Source: Flavisolibacter sp.
GTDB taxonomy: Bacteria > Bacteroidota > Bacteroidia > Chitinophagales > Chitinophagaceae
Length of the DNA: 64,000 nt
Direction of reading: 5' to 3'
Assembly (NCBI GenBank): GCA_028288675.1
Contig: JAQBNG010000219.1
Span: 1-64,000, forward strand
Positions 42,428 through 51,788 of this stretch are shown here, in pieces; within the stretch, counting starts at the first letter, position 1; each line of letters starts with the position of its first letter. Made by a program: the position numbers and the translations under genes. The notes under the pieces are model-generated. The model saw nothing but the letters and a program-made list of their open reading frames with translations. It did no database searches and was not told the origin of the DNA.

Positions 42428-42480
42428 TTATCAATTCACCGGTTAACTTACCAACGTATCAACCAATTAACTTATCAACC
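42428..42480. repeat. GGTTAACTTACCAACG/CAACCAATTAACTTATCAACC tract
   Basis: Imperfect units of the pattern TTATCAA/CCGGTTAAC/CCAATTAAC, the reverse-complement type of the 7852-7900 tract. It ends directly at the putative TTG start of recF and may hide its ribosome-binding region. Confidence 0.55.
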
Positions 42481-42482
42481 TC

Positions 42483-43568
42483 TTGCCCCTCTCGCTCAAC
42501 TCGATATCAATCATTCAGTTTAAAAATTATCCTCATCAGCGATATCAATTTACTGAGCGTATCATTGGTATTTGCGGACGAAATGGAGTGGGTAAAACCA
42601 ACCTGCTTGACGCCATTCATTACCTATGTTTTACCAAAAGTTATTTTTCAAGGAGCGATGCGGTAAATGTGTATCATGGCAGCCAGGGCTTTAGATTAGA
42701 AGGCTATCTTTCACTAAATGGCAAAGAAGAAAAAGCAGTTTGCATTTTGCGGGAAACCGGACGTAAAGAATTTTCGCTGAACGATGAACTCTATACCCGG
42801 TTTTCGAAACATATTGGCCGTTATCCTTGTGTGGTAATAGCACCGGATGATGTTGAATTAATTATCGGTGGCAGTGAAGAACGGCGAAAATTTATTGATA
42901 CCATTCTTTCTCAATTAGACCCGGCTTACTTACAGGCTTTAATAAACTACACAAAAATTTTACAGCAACGGAATTCCTTCCTTCGTTCGCTAAGTGATGG
43001 CTATGCAAAAGATTTTTCGGTGTTGGATATTTTAGATGAACAGTTGGCAAAAGAGGGATCTGTTGTTTTTCAAAAAAGAGATGGCTTTTTAAAAAACTTT
43101 CTGCCTGTGGCACAACAAAAATATGCGCAGATAAGCCAACAGCAGGAGCCGATTAGCCTGAGTTATGAAACAGAGTTGCATACACTGAATATGGAGGAAT
43201 TGCTAAAGCTTACCCGCCAGAAAGATATTGTTGTACAGCGTACCAGCGGTGGTGTACACCGCGATGAACTGGGCTTTAATTTAGGAGCGCAGACGTTTAA
43301 GAGCGTTGCCTCGCAGGGGCAGCGTAAAAGTTTGTTATTTGCTTTGAAACTGGCTGAGATGGAGATACTGAAAAAAGAGAAAGGCTTTCCCCCGCTCCTT
43401 TTACTGGATGATGTTTTTGAAAAGCTGGATGAAGAACGGATATCTAATCTTTTGGCTAACGTTTGTACCGACGAGCAGATGCAGATTTTTATCACCGATA
43501 CAAATTGCAAACGGTTAGAAGATGGACTTCAAAAGATTGGGCAACGGGTACAGATGGTAAGATTGTAA
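42483..43568 (+). CDS. recF: DNA replication and repair protein RecF
   Basis: 361 residues, the usual length. The P-loop GRNGVGKTN lies at 32-40; LLLLDDVFEKLDEERI is Walker B with the following Asp. FKSVASQGQRKSLLFALKLAE is the ABC-ATPase signature. HRDELGF is also conserved. RecF loads RecA with RecO and RecR at gaps. The start is a TTG at 42483; no ATG lies upstream of the conserved IIQFKNY motif. It is not next to dnaA/dnaN, as often in Bacteroidota. Confidence 0.95.
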   Translation: MPLSLNSISIIQFKNYPHQRYQFTERIIGICGRNGVGKTNLLDAIHYLCFTKSYFSRSDAVNVYHGSQGFRLEGYLSLNGKEEKAVCILRETGRKEFSLNDELYTRFSKHIGRYPCVVIAPDDVELIIGGSEERRKFIDTILSQLDPAYLQALINYTKILQQRNSFLRSLSDGYAKDFSVLDILDEQLAKEGSVVFQKRDGFLKNFLPVAQQKYAQISQQQEPISLSYETELHTLNMEELLKLTRQKDIVVQRTSGGVHRDELGFNLGAQTFKSVASQGQRKSLLFALKLAEMEILKKEKGFPPLLLLDDVFEKLDEERISNLLANVCTDEQMQIFITDTNCKRLEDGLQKIGQRVQMVRL

Positions 43569-43730
43569 CAACGTTTATTTTTTGAATTTAAGTATGATAT
43601 CAAACTATGATTACAGGGACAAAGACAATCAGTCCTCCTTCCTGTTTTTAATAGTAATCTGCCCCAATAGTTGACAGGCTCTCTACATAAAAATTGCCTG
43701 GCACCGATATGATCGAATAAAAAGCAGGAG

Positions 43731-45416
43731 TCACTTCACCTGCAATAAGTCTGCTTTAGATAACCAGCCTTTAGATGTTTGTCCTTCGTGATTTTTGTAG
43801 ACGACATAAATAAAACCATCTTTTTCATCCAATGGTTTTAGTACAGCATTATTCCAATGAGTGATAAACGCCTGCCGTTTTGTAGTTTCATCAGGCTCAT
43901 CGTGGAAGTAAGCTTTGTTACGCACCTTGTACCGGGAACCTCCCGCATCATTTTCTTCATCAGTATTGTCACCGGCAGGCGTTGTTTCTTCTTTTATGAC
44001 CGCAACCTGTTTTGCTGCTCCTGGATTTTTTTGTGCATCCGCTTTAGCTTTTTGTCTGACAACGATTAAAGAATCAGCCACCTCTTTTTTTCGCTCCCGG
44101 CTTGTGACCTTTTTTATAGAGCTACTGTTGTCAGGACGCCTGGCTGTATTGGCGTCATTTGCTACCGAAGCCGAATCACCACCAGGTACGATGGTACCGG
44201 TTTGGGCACTACTTACAACTGATTTGTTGGCAAGCATACTATATACAGCCAGGCATCCAACCAGGAAAGCTATAACCAGCACTGCTGTAAATGCAGACCT
44301 TGACACAGTTTTCTTGTCGCTATGACCAGTTAATGCTGATGGCCGCCTGATAGTTGTTTTAAAAGCCTGCAATTCGCTATCCTGCTTCAAAACAATTGCT
44401 TTTAAGTCTTCTAATTCCTCCTCCTTTCTTTGCAATTCCGCTTCTTTATTATTAAGCAGGGCTCGCCATTTTTTATCCTCGCCCTTTACCAGCCCAAGGA
44501 CTTCGGCCGTATGTATCCGGTGGTGAGAAATAAAATTGTGTAGCTCCATTCCATTAGCATACCGGTCTTCAGTCTTCTTTTGAAGACATTTATGGATCAC
44601 AGAAATAATCCATTCCGGGACCTGCATTTCCCAGGCCCTTTGTTCTGCAGTCCAATCAGCAGGGAGATTTATTCTGCGAAGTGCAAGTGCATCCGGGGGC
44701 TCCATTTCCATGTGTGCCACCATTACTTTATTCCGGGCCGTTTCGCTGCCACCATTTAAAGGAAAGGGAACCACACCTGCAACCAATTCGTAAAGTACGA
44801 TGCCGAAACTATACACATCGGTTTCAAAATACATCCTGCCTTCATTCTGTTCCGGGGCCATAAATTCAATAGCGCCTGCATGCCGCAAAGACGATCTTCT
44901 TTCTTCATCTGATAAAATAGCCAGGCCGAAATCAAGGAGAACATAATTACCTGTCTGCTGGTTGTATTTTACGTTGTTGCTTTTAATATCTCCATGTTTT
45001 ACCTCCAGCTTGTGACAATGTGCAAGCGCATGTGATAACTGGTCAGCAACTTTAATAATTTCCTTGATGGTAAAAACGGGAGAGTGCGGGGGCTTCAGCA
45101 ATTCGCCTAAATCAGGGCCTTCAATAAATTCCATTTCAATATAAGGGAAGCCGCCTGTTTCGCTTATACCGGAACTCAAAATTTTTACAATATTCGGATT
45201 AGGTACCTCGCCTACCCTTTGAAGTTTTTTTACTTCATTAATAAAATCACGGTAATGCTTATTTTCTTCATCCTGTGAAAAAATGGGTGTAGGCAATAAT
45301 TTTATAGCGGTAATAATCTCGCCTACCCGCCTTCCCTTATAAACAGACCCCTGGCCGCCGGATTTAATGGCGCCCATGTTTTCAAGGCCTTCGGATATGG
45401 TAAATACTTTTGACAT
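43731..45416 (-). CDS. Membrane-anchored Ser/Thr protein kinase (PknB-like)
   Basis: 561 residues. Kinase domain ~8-300: glycine loop GGQGSVYKG (20-28), Lys39 in AIKLL, catalytic HGDIKSNN (His141, Asp143), DFGLA (162-166) and MAPEQ. HGD replaces HRD, so it is a non-RD kinase. A coiled coil (~320-352) precedes one membrane helix (~375-395, AFTAVLVIAFLVGCLAVYSM). The extracytoplasmic part is Ser/Lys/Asp-rich, then ends in an SH3-like domain (~500-561, FIYVVYKNHEG, KGWLSKADL) that may sense the wall. It is the last gene of the SEDS-PBP/PP2C/FHA operon, where it would phosphorylate Thr sites read by the FHA proteins. Confidence 0.93.
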   Translation of the reverse strand: MSKVFTISEGLENMGAIKSGGQGSVYKGRRVGEIITAIKLLPTPIFSQDEENKHYRDFINEVKKLQRVGEVPNPNIVKILSSGISETGGFPYIEMEFIEGPDLGELLKPPHSPVFTIKEIIKVADQLSHALAHCHKLEVKHGDIKSNNVKYNQQTGNYVLLDFGLAILSDEERRSSLRHAGAIEFMAPEQNEGRMYFETDVYSFGIVLYELVAGVVPFPLNGGSETARNKVMVAHMEMEPPDALALRRINLPADWTAEQRAWEMQVPEWIISVIHKCLQKKTEDRYANGMELHNFISHHRIHTAEVLGLVKGEDKKWRALLNNKEAELQRKEEELEDLKAIVLKQDSELQAFKTTIRRPSALTGHSDKKTVSRSAFTAVLVIAFLVGCLAVYSMLANKSVVSSAQTGTIVPGGDSASVANDANTARRPDNSSSIKKVTSRERKKEVADSLIVVRQKAKADAQKNPGAAKQVAVIKEETTPAGDNTDEENDAGGSRYKVRNKAYFHDEPDETTKRQAFITHWNNAVLKPLDEKDGFIYVVYKNHEGQTSKGWLSKADLLQVK

Positions 45417-45475
45417 TTGTGAAATTAGATTGCAGATACCAAAACAAAGTTGCGTCCTGATTTATTTCTTACCTG

Positions 45476-46258
45476 TTAGCTATTCTCGTAAGTAAATTTC
45501 AAGAGGGCAGTTTCCCCCAAAACAATCTGGTCGCCTTCGGCTAAATGGTGCCCCACCTTTGTAGTTTGCAAGCGTATGATGGCACCATCTTCTGCTTGCA
45601 CTTTTATTTTATTACGTGGAGGTACCCCACCTTCATCAGGATATAAAAAAAAGGCGCCGGTGTCTTTATTCCACTCGATATGTGCGTGTTGGCGGCTAAT
45701 AAATTTGTTGCTTTTATCCTGGCTTGCTGATGAAAAAGCGATGGTGTTCTCCCGCATAAAACCTTCATCTGTTTGCACCTTTTTTTCGCGGCCAATACAT
45801 ACCTTCCCTCCTGTTGATGTCAGCGTATATTTTTCTTTATCGGCTTCTCCGTTTACGACTTGTATGTAGGCCGTTGTTTGTGTTGTAAGTACCGGTTGCT
45901 TTCGGGTAGAAACGTGCAAGGCAAACGGCAGGTCTTTTGCTTTTACAGCTTCTGCCGGCAATTCCTCTACAAACAAAGTCTCCATCGTCCAAGTTGGTGG
46001 TAGCTCAATAGCATAGTCATCAGCAATGCGTTGGACCTCTTCTCTGAATTTGCTTTCATCATCTATAAACAAGGCCGCTTCGTACAAATGGCGCTCATCT
46101 GCCGGAGGCGCTAAAAAAGCTTGCAGCCCTTTAATATTTGCACCCTCACCACCTTCCCAACGTTTTAATTGGTCTTTAATAAATTGTAACAAGCTTTGCC
46201 TGAGCGCCTTCACATCAGGGGCAGCTGCATCTCCTTTTTGTTTAAATAAATCGAACAT
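45476..46258 (-). CDS. FHA domain protein
   Basis: 260 residues, no membrane helix. The N-terminal part (~1-115) is an alpha/beta domain (LRQSLLQFIKDQLKRWEG, FREEVQRIADDYAIELP) similar in position to the N-domain of actinobacterial FhaA. The C-terminal FHA domain has KVCIGREKK (glycine-arginine of the phosphothreonine pocket), KFISRQHAHIEW (Ser-Arg-x-His) and GGVPPRNKIKV. FHA domains bind phospho-Thr peptides, so this is a likely reader of the kinase encoded 59 bases downstream. It lies 57 bases after the SEDS-PBP gene, in the same operon. Confidence 0.9.
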   Translation of the reverse strand: MFDLFKQKGDAAAPDVKALRQSLLQFIKDQLKRWEGGEGANIKGLQAFLAPPADERHLYEAALFIDDESKFREEVQRIADDYAIELPPTWTMETLFVEELPAEAVKAKDLPFALHVSTRKQPVLTTQTTAYIQVVNGEADKEKYTLTSTGGKVCIGREKKVQTDEGFMRENTIAFSSASQDKSNKFISRQHAHIEWNKDTGAFFLYPDEGGVPPRNKIKVQAEDGAIIRLQTTKVGHHLAEGDQIVLGETALLKFTYENS

Positions 46259-46315
46259 AGTACTGGTGAGCTTATGGCCCTTTTATATTATTCAAGAAAC
46301 AGTCCAAAATCTTTG

Positions 46316-49300
46316 TTAGTTCAATTTTTCCCCAAAGCTTTTAATGTAGCCATACTTCTGCAAAACAGGTATAATGTGAGAACCCGCCAAACGAACTGCA
46401 ACGCTGGAGCCCTTGGTTTTTTCGATACGGATACACACCACAGTATGACCAGGACCTTTTCCCTTTGGTGCAAAAAAGACATACCACCCATCATTGATCC
46501 TCTCATCTTTTAAAATACGTTCCGGGGTACCGGTTTTGCCTGCCACAAAAATGCCGAGGCGTTCTTTTTTCCCTGCACTTTGCTCTTTCATATACTTTGT
46601 CATTAAGCCGGCAGCGGCGGCATCTTTCAAAAGAGGAACACCTTGTTCAAGACGAAGTGTTGAATCACTGACTTTCATCACATACCGGCTATGCATCATT
46701 ACACCGCCATTGGCAATGCCGGATGCTACACGAGCCATTGCTGCAGGTGTTGCAATAAGTTCGCCTTGCCCCCATGCCATGCCTGAAATTCCACGGCCCC
46801 TGGTGCGGCGTATATTGTTTTTGTTGTAAGAGCGGATACTGGCAAACTCTGTCTTACGCCAGGTATCCATCCACTTTTGCTGCTGGCCGTTATTAGCTAA
46901 ATCACCATCATAAAAATAACCGCCAACGCCGCGAAGAAATAAGCCGGCCTTCATATAAATGTTTGCCATCTCCTCCTCTAATCTTTCTTCATTAGCCAAG
47001 CGGATAAAGAAGGGATTGTTGGAGCGAACAATACCACGTTGGATAGAAATATTTCCTGATTCATCGGGCTCTTCTCCCTTCACCCGGATCAGATCGCCGG
47101 GACGAACATTGATCGTTTTTTTAGATGCGGCCTCTGTTCCTAATTTGTTAAACGCCGCGGACGCCGTTATTAATTTAGCAGTGGAACCGGGTTGCGACGC
47201 ATAAGCAAAGCCAATGTCTTTTGTAGTGATAAAATAAGGAAGCCGGTTTAACTCTGAATTTGTCAAAGTCATTCGATCCATATCAGTTACCGGTGGCGCC
47301 GGGTACATGGCCGATGCCAAAACATCGCCTGTATTATCTTCCATCACCACCACAGAAATACGGCTGTTCTTCAAGGTATCTAAAGTTTGTAATGCTGCCT
47401 GGAGGTCCGTTTGTAAAGCAGCATCAATTGTCATTTGCACATCGCGGTTCTGGTCTTTGAACGAGTCCACGGCTTTACTGTTGATACCTGCTAAAAGTAA
47501 AGGAGCAAGCGCACTAAAATCTCTTTTGGCTACCGTCATTTCTGTTTCTGTTCTTGGCAAAAAGCGGTTTTCTCTAAAGCGGCTTGCAATTACATTAAAT
47601 TTTGTTTCCGGTGCAGGAAACCCCCTTAATTCCGCCATATGTTCGTACTCGGCGAAATAGCCGTTAGTACCACCCATAAATGCGCCTGTGTTCATATCAC
47701 CTGTCCAGAAAAATGCCTGCTCGTAAAAAGGATAATACCGGTCTAAACGCTTGCGGGATAAAGATTGCAGGTTAACCGGATCTAGTCCTGCAGCTATAAG
47801 TGAATCCTGTTGTTGCAGAAATGAATCAGGATCACCTGTTGCCAAAACCCTTCCTTTTCTATCCAATAAATTGCCGGCACCCAAGCGGTTCATTAAAATC
47901 GCTATGCGGGGATTATAGCTGAACATTCTTGCGCCGCTCCTATCTGCAACCAAGGCCGGTTGCGTTACCCATCTACTGTTATTAAAAAGATACTGCCCAA
48001 CATTTATCCCTAACAAAACAACACCCACTAAAGCAGCAACCAATGCAGGCATAATATTACGGTCTTGCTGACGGGAGATAAACTTCATTTGCACCGCCGA
48101 ACCTTGCACAATAGAAGCTGACAATAAAAAGCCGGCAGCCATCATGTTGGCGATAAGCGATGAGCCACCATAACTCATAAACGGCAGCGATACACCCGAT
48201 AATGGCAGGGCGCCAACAGAGCCTCCGGCAATCAAAAGAAACTGTACAAATGTGGAGATGCCTATTCCGGCGCAGAGATAAAAAAGAAATGGTGTTCCTG
48301 TTTGCCGGCCAATTAAAATAGCACGATGCACGTATAAAAGGAAAACAATAAACACACAAATAATTCCGGCCCAACCAAACTCTTCTCCCATTGATGGAAG
48401 GATCATATCCGTATGCGCTTCAGGAATTGTTTTAGCAAAGCCTTCGCCGATACCCTGGCCTTCTACACCACCGCTGCTCATGGCCCACAAGCCATTTGCA
48501 ATCTGGTCGCCACCAAATACTTCGTTATCCCATGGGTTCTGCCAGATAGCCTTTCTGTCTACCAGCCGTTGAACTGGACCGGGAAAAACCTTTTCGATGT
48601 AAGGCACCTTATCTAACAAAAGAAAACCGGCCATTACTACCATAAGCATGATGGCTGATTCGGTAAGTTGCTTTTTTATAAATAAGATGGCAAGAAGTAA
48701 TAAGCCAACGGTGATACCTGTTGCCAATAAAATATCGTTACCGGTAAGCCAGATGGAAACTGCATAAACGGCGGCGGTTCCTACAGCATACATAAAGTCG
48801 CCCCGCGAAAAGGAAAACAGGATAATAAATGTAAAACAAGCTACCATAGCCGGGCCTAAATCTCCAAGAATCAAAAACAGAAGTATAGTACCCAGAATGG
48901 CTATCAAAGCAAAACCAAAGAACTGCCAGCGCTTTTGCCAGCGGCCGTATTCAGAGATAAATCTTTCATTGGTGGCAAAAAATCCGGCAAGGAAAACAAC
49001 GATCAAAAATTTTACGATCTCGCTGGGCTGAAAACCAAAGAGGTTCACTTTTACACCACTGCCTTCAGGTCCTGTACCAAATAAAATGGTCATTAGCAAT
49101 AAGCCCATTGCGCCAATTGCCCACGGCCAGCCATTAGCTGCTTTGCTATTTCTTTTAAATACGAACAGGCGAAATAAACCCGAATCGGTAGTAAACTTTC
49201 GCAGGTTAAAAAGAAGAATAATAAAGATGCCTGCAATGCCGCCACCAAAATAAAAGATAGAACTCCTGCCGAGGAAGCGGTCACGCAAAGGATCTTGTAA

Positions 49301-50383
49301 TGACAATAAGGTTAAGAATGATATACCTGTCAGTAACATCACAACCGGCAGTAGCAGTTGATCAGCCGACGGAAACCGAAAGGAAAGGAAAAGATGCAAT
49401 AGGAAAAATCCTGCAAAGAAGGAAATCATTATGATCCAATACCATTTTTCCACGTCGTCCGGCGTGCGTACAATGAGTGCTTTTTCCTTGCGCAGGTTAT
49501 TAAAATCGCGGGTAGCAAAAAGCTTTATTTTATGCGGTGATTGTATAAAACTAAAGGACGCATCTTCTTCCAGGCCCTGTACGCCTTTTGCGCCTCCAAA
49601 TTGAAAACCAGGCTTTAGCGGAAGCACTTCAAAAGCCTTATCTGTTGGCAGGCCTTCAAAAGAAAATTTACCGTTGTTATCTGTGCGGGCATAAGCCAGT
49701 AAAGAAATTAATTGACGATTATTAGAAGAATCAACATGATAAACTTTCAGTAGTGTAGTTGATGAATCTCGTACCGTACGGCCCTCATCTTCTACGGCAT
49801 CGCTATACAAACTATCCTGCGGCAAAATCATTTGAAGCCGCACTAAAACGCCGCTGCTAACCGACTTGTCCTGCGTTTGAATAGTACCACTAATTGCATG
49901 CTTTCCTAAGCCTACATTTACTGTGGGAGGCAAGGTGGGCGGCGCTGTTTTTTCTCTGTCGAAACGCAGGGAATCGTTACCGCTAAAACCAATTAATAAC
50001 CTGGCCACTTTGGCTCTTTTACGAAAAGCTTCACCTCCGCTTGTGTAGGCATCTTCTGTACTTAATTCAAAAGATCTTTTATTAAGTTCACCAATATTAT
50101 CCATTTCCTTGATACCCTGAAACCCTTGTTCTGCAACGCTTCTGATCAACTCTATATCCTGCGGGTCTTCAAAATAAAATCCTTTTTGCAGTAAACCTGC
50201 CAGGTTCGCGGCCCTATCCCCTTTGTTTAAATTGATCATGGAACCATCGCTTAACCGCTTCGGTACCTCTTTAAAATCTTTCTGCAATACGGAGAATAAT
50301 TGCAGAAAAAGATAAAGCAGTACTGCACCAATAGCGAGTAAAAAAATGCGTTCCAAATTCCTGCTGCGAATCGCTGAAGCCAT
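46316..50383 (-). CDS. SEDS glycosyltransferase (RodA/FtsW) fused to class B PBP transpeptidase
   Basis: 1355 residues in one frame. Helix 1 (~12-30) leads to a periplasmic domain (~31-315) containing a carboxypeptidase-regulatory-like fold (AISGTIQTQDKSVSSGVLVR, ARTDNNGKFSFEGLP). Ten or so helices (~316-765) form a SEDS polymerase with GIGEGFAKTIPEAHTDMIL, where Asp659 is the conserved catalytic Asp. A further helix (~779-800) is the bPBP anchor, then the pedestal motif NLLDRKGRVLA (Asp841) and a transpeptidase with Ser1067 in GSTAK, SNN at 1121 and Lys1283 in KTGT. Both activities look intact: it would polymerise and crosslink glycan from lipid II. It starts 7 bases after the PP2C stop. Confidence 0.95.
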   Translation of the reverse strand: MASAIRSRNLERIFLLAIGAVLLYLFLQLFSVLQKDFKEVPKRLSDGSMINLNKGDRAANLAGLLQKGFYFEDPQDIELIRSVAEQGFQGIKEMDNIGELNKRSFELSTEDAYTSGGEAFRKRAKVARLLIGFSGNDSLRFDREKTAPPTLPPTVNVGLGKHAISGTIQTQDKSVSSGVLVRLQMILPQDSLYSDAVEDEGRTVRDSSTTLLKVYHVDSSNNRQLISLLAYARTDNNGKFSFEGLPTDKAFEVLPLKPGFQFGGAKGVQGLEEDASFSFIQSPHKIKLFATRDFNNLRKEKALIVRTPDDVEKWYWIIMISFFAGFFLLHLFLSFRFPSADQLLLPVVMLLTGISFLTLLSLQDPLRDRFLGRSSIFYFGGGIAGIFIILLFNLRKFTTDSGLFRLFVFKRNSKAANGWPWAIGAMGLLLMTILFGTGPEGSGVKVNLFGFQPSEIVKFLIVVFLAGFFATNERFISEYGRWQKRWQFFGFALIAILGTILLFLILGDLGPAMVACFTFIILFSFSRGDFMYAVGTAAVYAVSIWLTGNDILLATGITVGLLLLAILFIKKQLTESAIMLMVVMAGFLLLDKVPYIEKVFPGPVQRLVDRKAIWQNPWDNEVFGGDQIANGLWAMSSGGVEGQGIGEGFAKTIPEAHTDMILPSMGEEFGWAGIICVFIVFLLYVHRAILIGRQTGTPFLFYLCAGIGISTFVQFLLIAGGSVGALPLSGVSLPFMSYGGSSLIANMMAAGFLLSASIVQGSAVQMKFISRQQDRNIMPALVAALVGVVLLGINVGQYLFNNSRWVTQPALVADRSGARMFSYNPRIAILMNRLGAGNLLDRKGRVLATGDPDSFLQQQDSLIAAGLDPVNLQSLSRKRLDRYYPFYEQAFFWTGDMNTGAFMGGTNGYFAEYEHMAELRGFPAPETKFNVIASRFRENRFLPRTETEMTVAKRDFSALAPLLLAGINSKAVDSFKDQNRDVQMTIDAALQTDLQAALQTLDTLKNSRISVVVMEDNTGDVLASAMYPAPPVTDMDRMTLTNSELNRLPYFITTKDIGFAYASQPGSTAKLITASAAFNKLGTEAASKKTINVRPGDLIRVKGEEPDESGNISIQRGIVRSNNPFFIRLANEERLEEEMANIYMKAGLFLRGVGGYFYDGDLANNGQQQKWMDTWRKTEFASIRSYNKNNIRRTRGRGISGMAWGQGELIATPAAMARVASGIANGGVMMHSRYVMKVSDSTLRLEQGVPLLKDAAAAGLMTKYMKEQSAGKKERLGIFVAGKTGTPERILKDERINDGWYVFFAPKGKGPGHTVVCIRIEKTKGSSVAVRLAGSHIIPVLQKYGYIKSFGEKLN

Positions 50384-50390
50384 GCTTGTT

Positions 50391-51788
50391 TTATTTTCGG
50401 GTCGAATCTTTTTTAATAAGAAAAGTATCTCTGAGAGTTCCGGATAATGTATCGTTAAGTGGTAATAAAATACTTTGCTGTACCGGCACTATGCTGTTTT
50501 GAAAAACCACATTTTTTAGCTGCAGTCCGCCGCTTTGCGTTGCTATCGCGATTTCAAAATCTTTAAAAGTCATGTTTTCCAGCAACAGGTATTTATTATT
50601 GGCAGTTATATAAAATGCAGGGCCGGTGTATGACGAATCTGCCTGGAGTACAAGCCCTGCGCCATCTATATGCAGTGAATCCTGGCGAATGAAAATCGTA
50701 TCGCCAAGCACGGTAATCTTGCCAAAAACAGAGTCCGTTAACATCAGCGTTCGGGGCGCAATGGCTACACTGTCAGCCAATAGTTTTTCGGCAGCGTTTG
50801 GCGCTTTTTGTACAATTGTCTGAAGCGGTTTTGTTAGTTCTTTGTTCTTTGTCCATAACCACCAGCAACCTCCTGCAAGCAGCAGTGATAATAACGTAAG
50901 TATCCAAACTGCATTGCTGCTTTTTTGCTTTGAAACCTCTATTGGCACTTCCTTGCTTTGACCAATATCGGTGATTGCAATTGGTTCATTAGCCTGAGTC
51001 TTTTTTGTGATGGCAGGTTTTGTTGCTTCTAATTTTAGTGGCTTTTTGTTATTCCTTACCAGCACAGCCGTGATGTTATCTTTTCCGCCAGCACTGTTAG
51101 CGGCCTCAATTAATATATTTCCTTTTTCCGGTAAACTTTTAGCCGACAGAAGTATCGCTGTCATCTCTTCATTGTTTACCATATCCGTTAAGCCATCACT
51201 ACATAACAACAATAAATCGCGGGGTAAAAAAGGCGATGAACCGGTTTCGATATAATCTGAATCCAAAGCAATATTGCCATCAAATCCCAATGCTTTATTG
51301 ATCTCATTTCGTTTGGGGTGAAGCATAGCCTCTTTTTCGGATAGCCGTCCGCTGTCTTCTAAAAAGCCTACGAAAGAATGGTCTTTTGTCACCTTAACCA
51401 ATGAACCGTCACGCAACAGGTACATGCGGGTATCGCCTACATGAGCGTAATAAAATTGATTCGCTTCAACATCCACTAAAGCCACAGTTAACACACAGGC
51501 CATGTTTGCGCTGCGGCCTTCTTTTTGTTTCTCTAAATAGATGTTCTGATTAGCCTGCCATACTGCTTTTCTCAAAGCCTGGGTAGCATCAGTAAAGGGT
51601 TTTTGCATTTCCCTGAGAATAGTTTCCTGTGCAATAGCCGCCGCTATTTCTCCCCCCTCATAACCGCCCACGCCATCAATAACACAGGCAAGCACCCAAC
51701 CGTTAGGCACCTTTTGAGCAATAAAAGTATCTTCATTATTATCCCTAAGCTTGCCCGTATCGGTAATGCCAAAAAAATTATCCGCCAT
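50391..51788 (-). CDS. PP2C-type Ser/Thr phosphatase with membrane helix and extracytoplasmic tail
   Basis: 465 residues. Phosphatase domain ~1-245: GKLRDNNED (metal Asp), VIDGVGGYEGGE (Asp38-Gly39), LLCSDGLTDM and GGKDNITAVLV are the metal-binding motifs of PP2C. A membrane helix lies at ~290-312 (AVWILTLLSLLLAGGCWWLW). The outer ~150 residues are strand-rich (VFGKITVLGDTIFIRQDSLH, LENMTFKDFEIAIATQSGGL) and look like a short parallel beta-helix. It would reverse the kinase's phosphorylations. Its start overlaps the stop of the 33-residue peptide gene. Compared with PstP, the helix is present but the outer part is larger and different. Confidence 0.93.
   Translation of the reverse strand: MADNFFGITDTGKLRDNNEDTFIAQKVPNGWVLACVIDGVGGYEGGEIAAAIAQETILREMQKPFTDATQALRKAVWQANQNIYLEKQKEGRSANMACVLTVALVDVEANQFYYAHVGDTRMYLLRDGSLVKVTKDHSFVGFLEDSGRLSEKEAMLHPKRNEINKALGFDGNIALDSDYIETGSSPFLPRDLLLLCSDGLTDMVNNEEMTAILLSAKSLPEKGNILIEAANSAGGKDNITAVLVRNNKKPLKLEATKPAITKKTQANEPIAITDIGQSKEVPIEVSKQKSSNAVWILTLLSLLLAGGCWWLWTKNKELTKPLQTIVQKAPNAAEKLLADSVAIAPRTLMLTDSVFGKITVLGDTIFIRQDSLHIDGAGLVLQADSSYTGPAFYITANNKYLLLENMTFKDFEIAIATQSGGLQLKNVVFQNSIVPVQQSILLPLNDTLSGTLRDTFLIKKDSTRK

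Noticed and set aside
43915-44325. 136-codon plus-strand frame inside the kinase gene
   Set aside because: Antisense shadow; the opposite strand has clear kinase, membrane and linker segments.
46316-50383. Idea that the SEDS-PBP fusion is an assembly error
   Set aside because: The frame is continuous over 1355 codons, the joint has a natural linker and the bPBP keeps its own anchor and pedestal. A simple indel would not produce this. Resequencing would still settle it.
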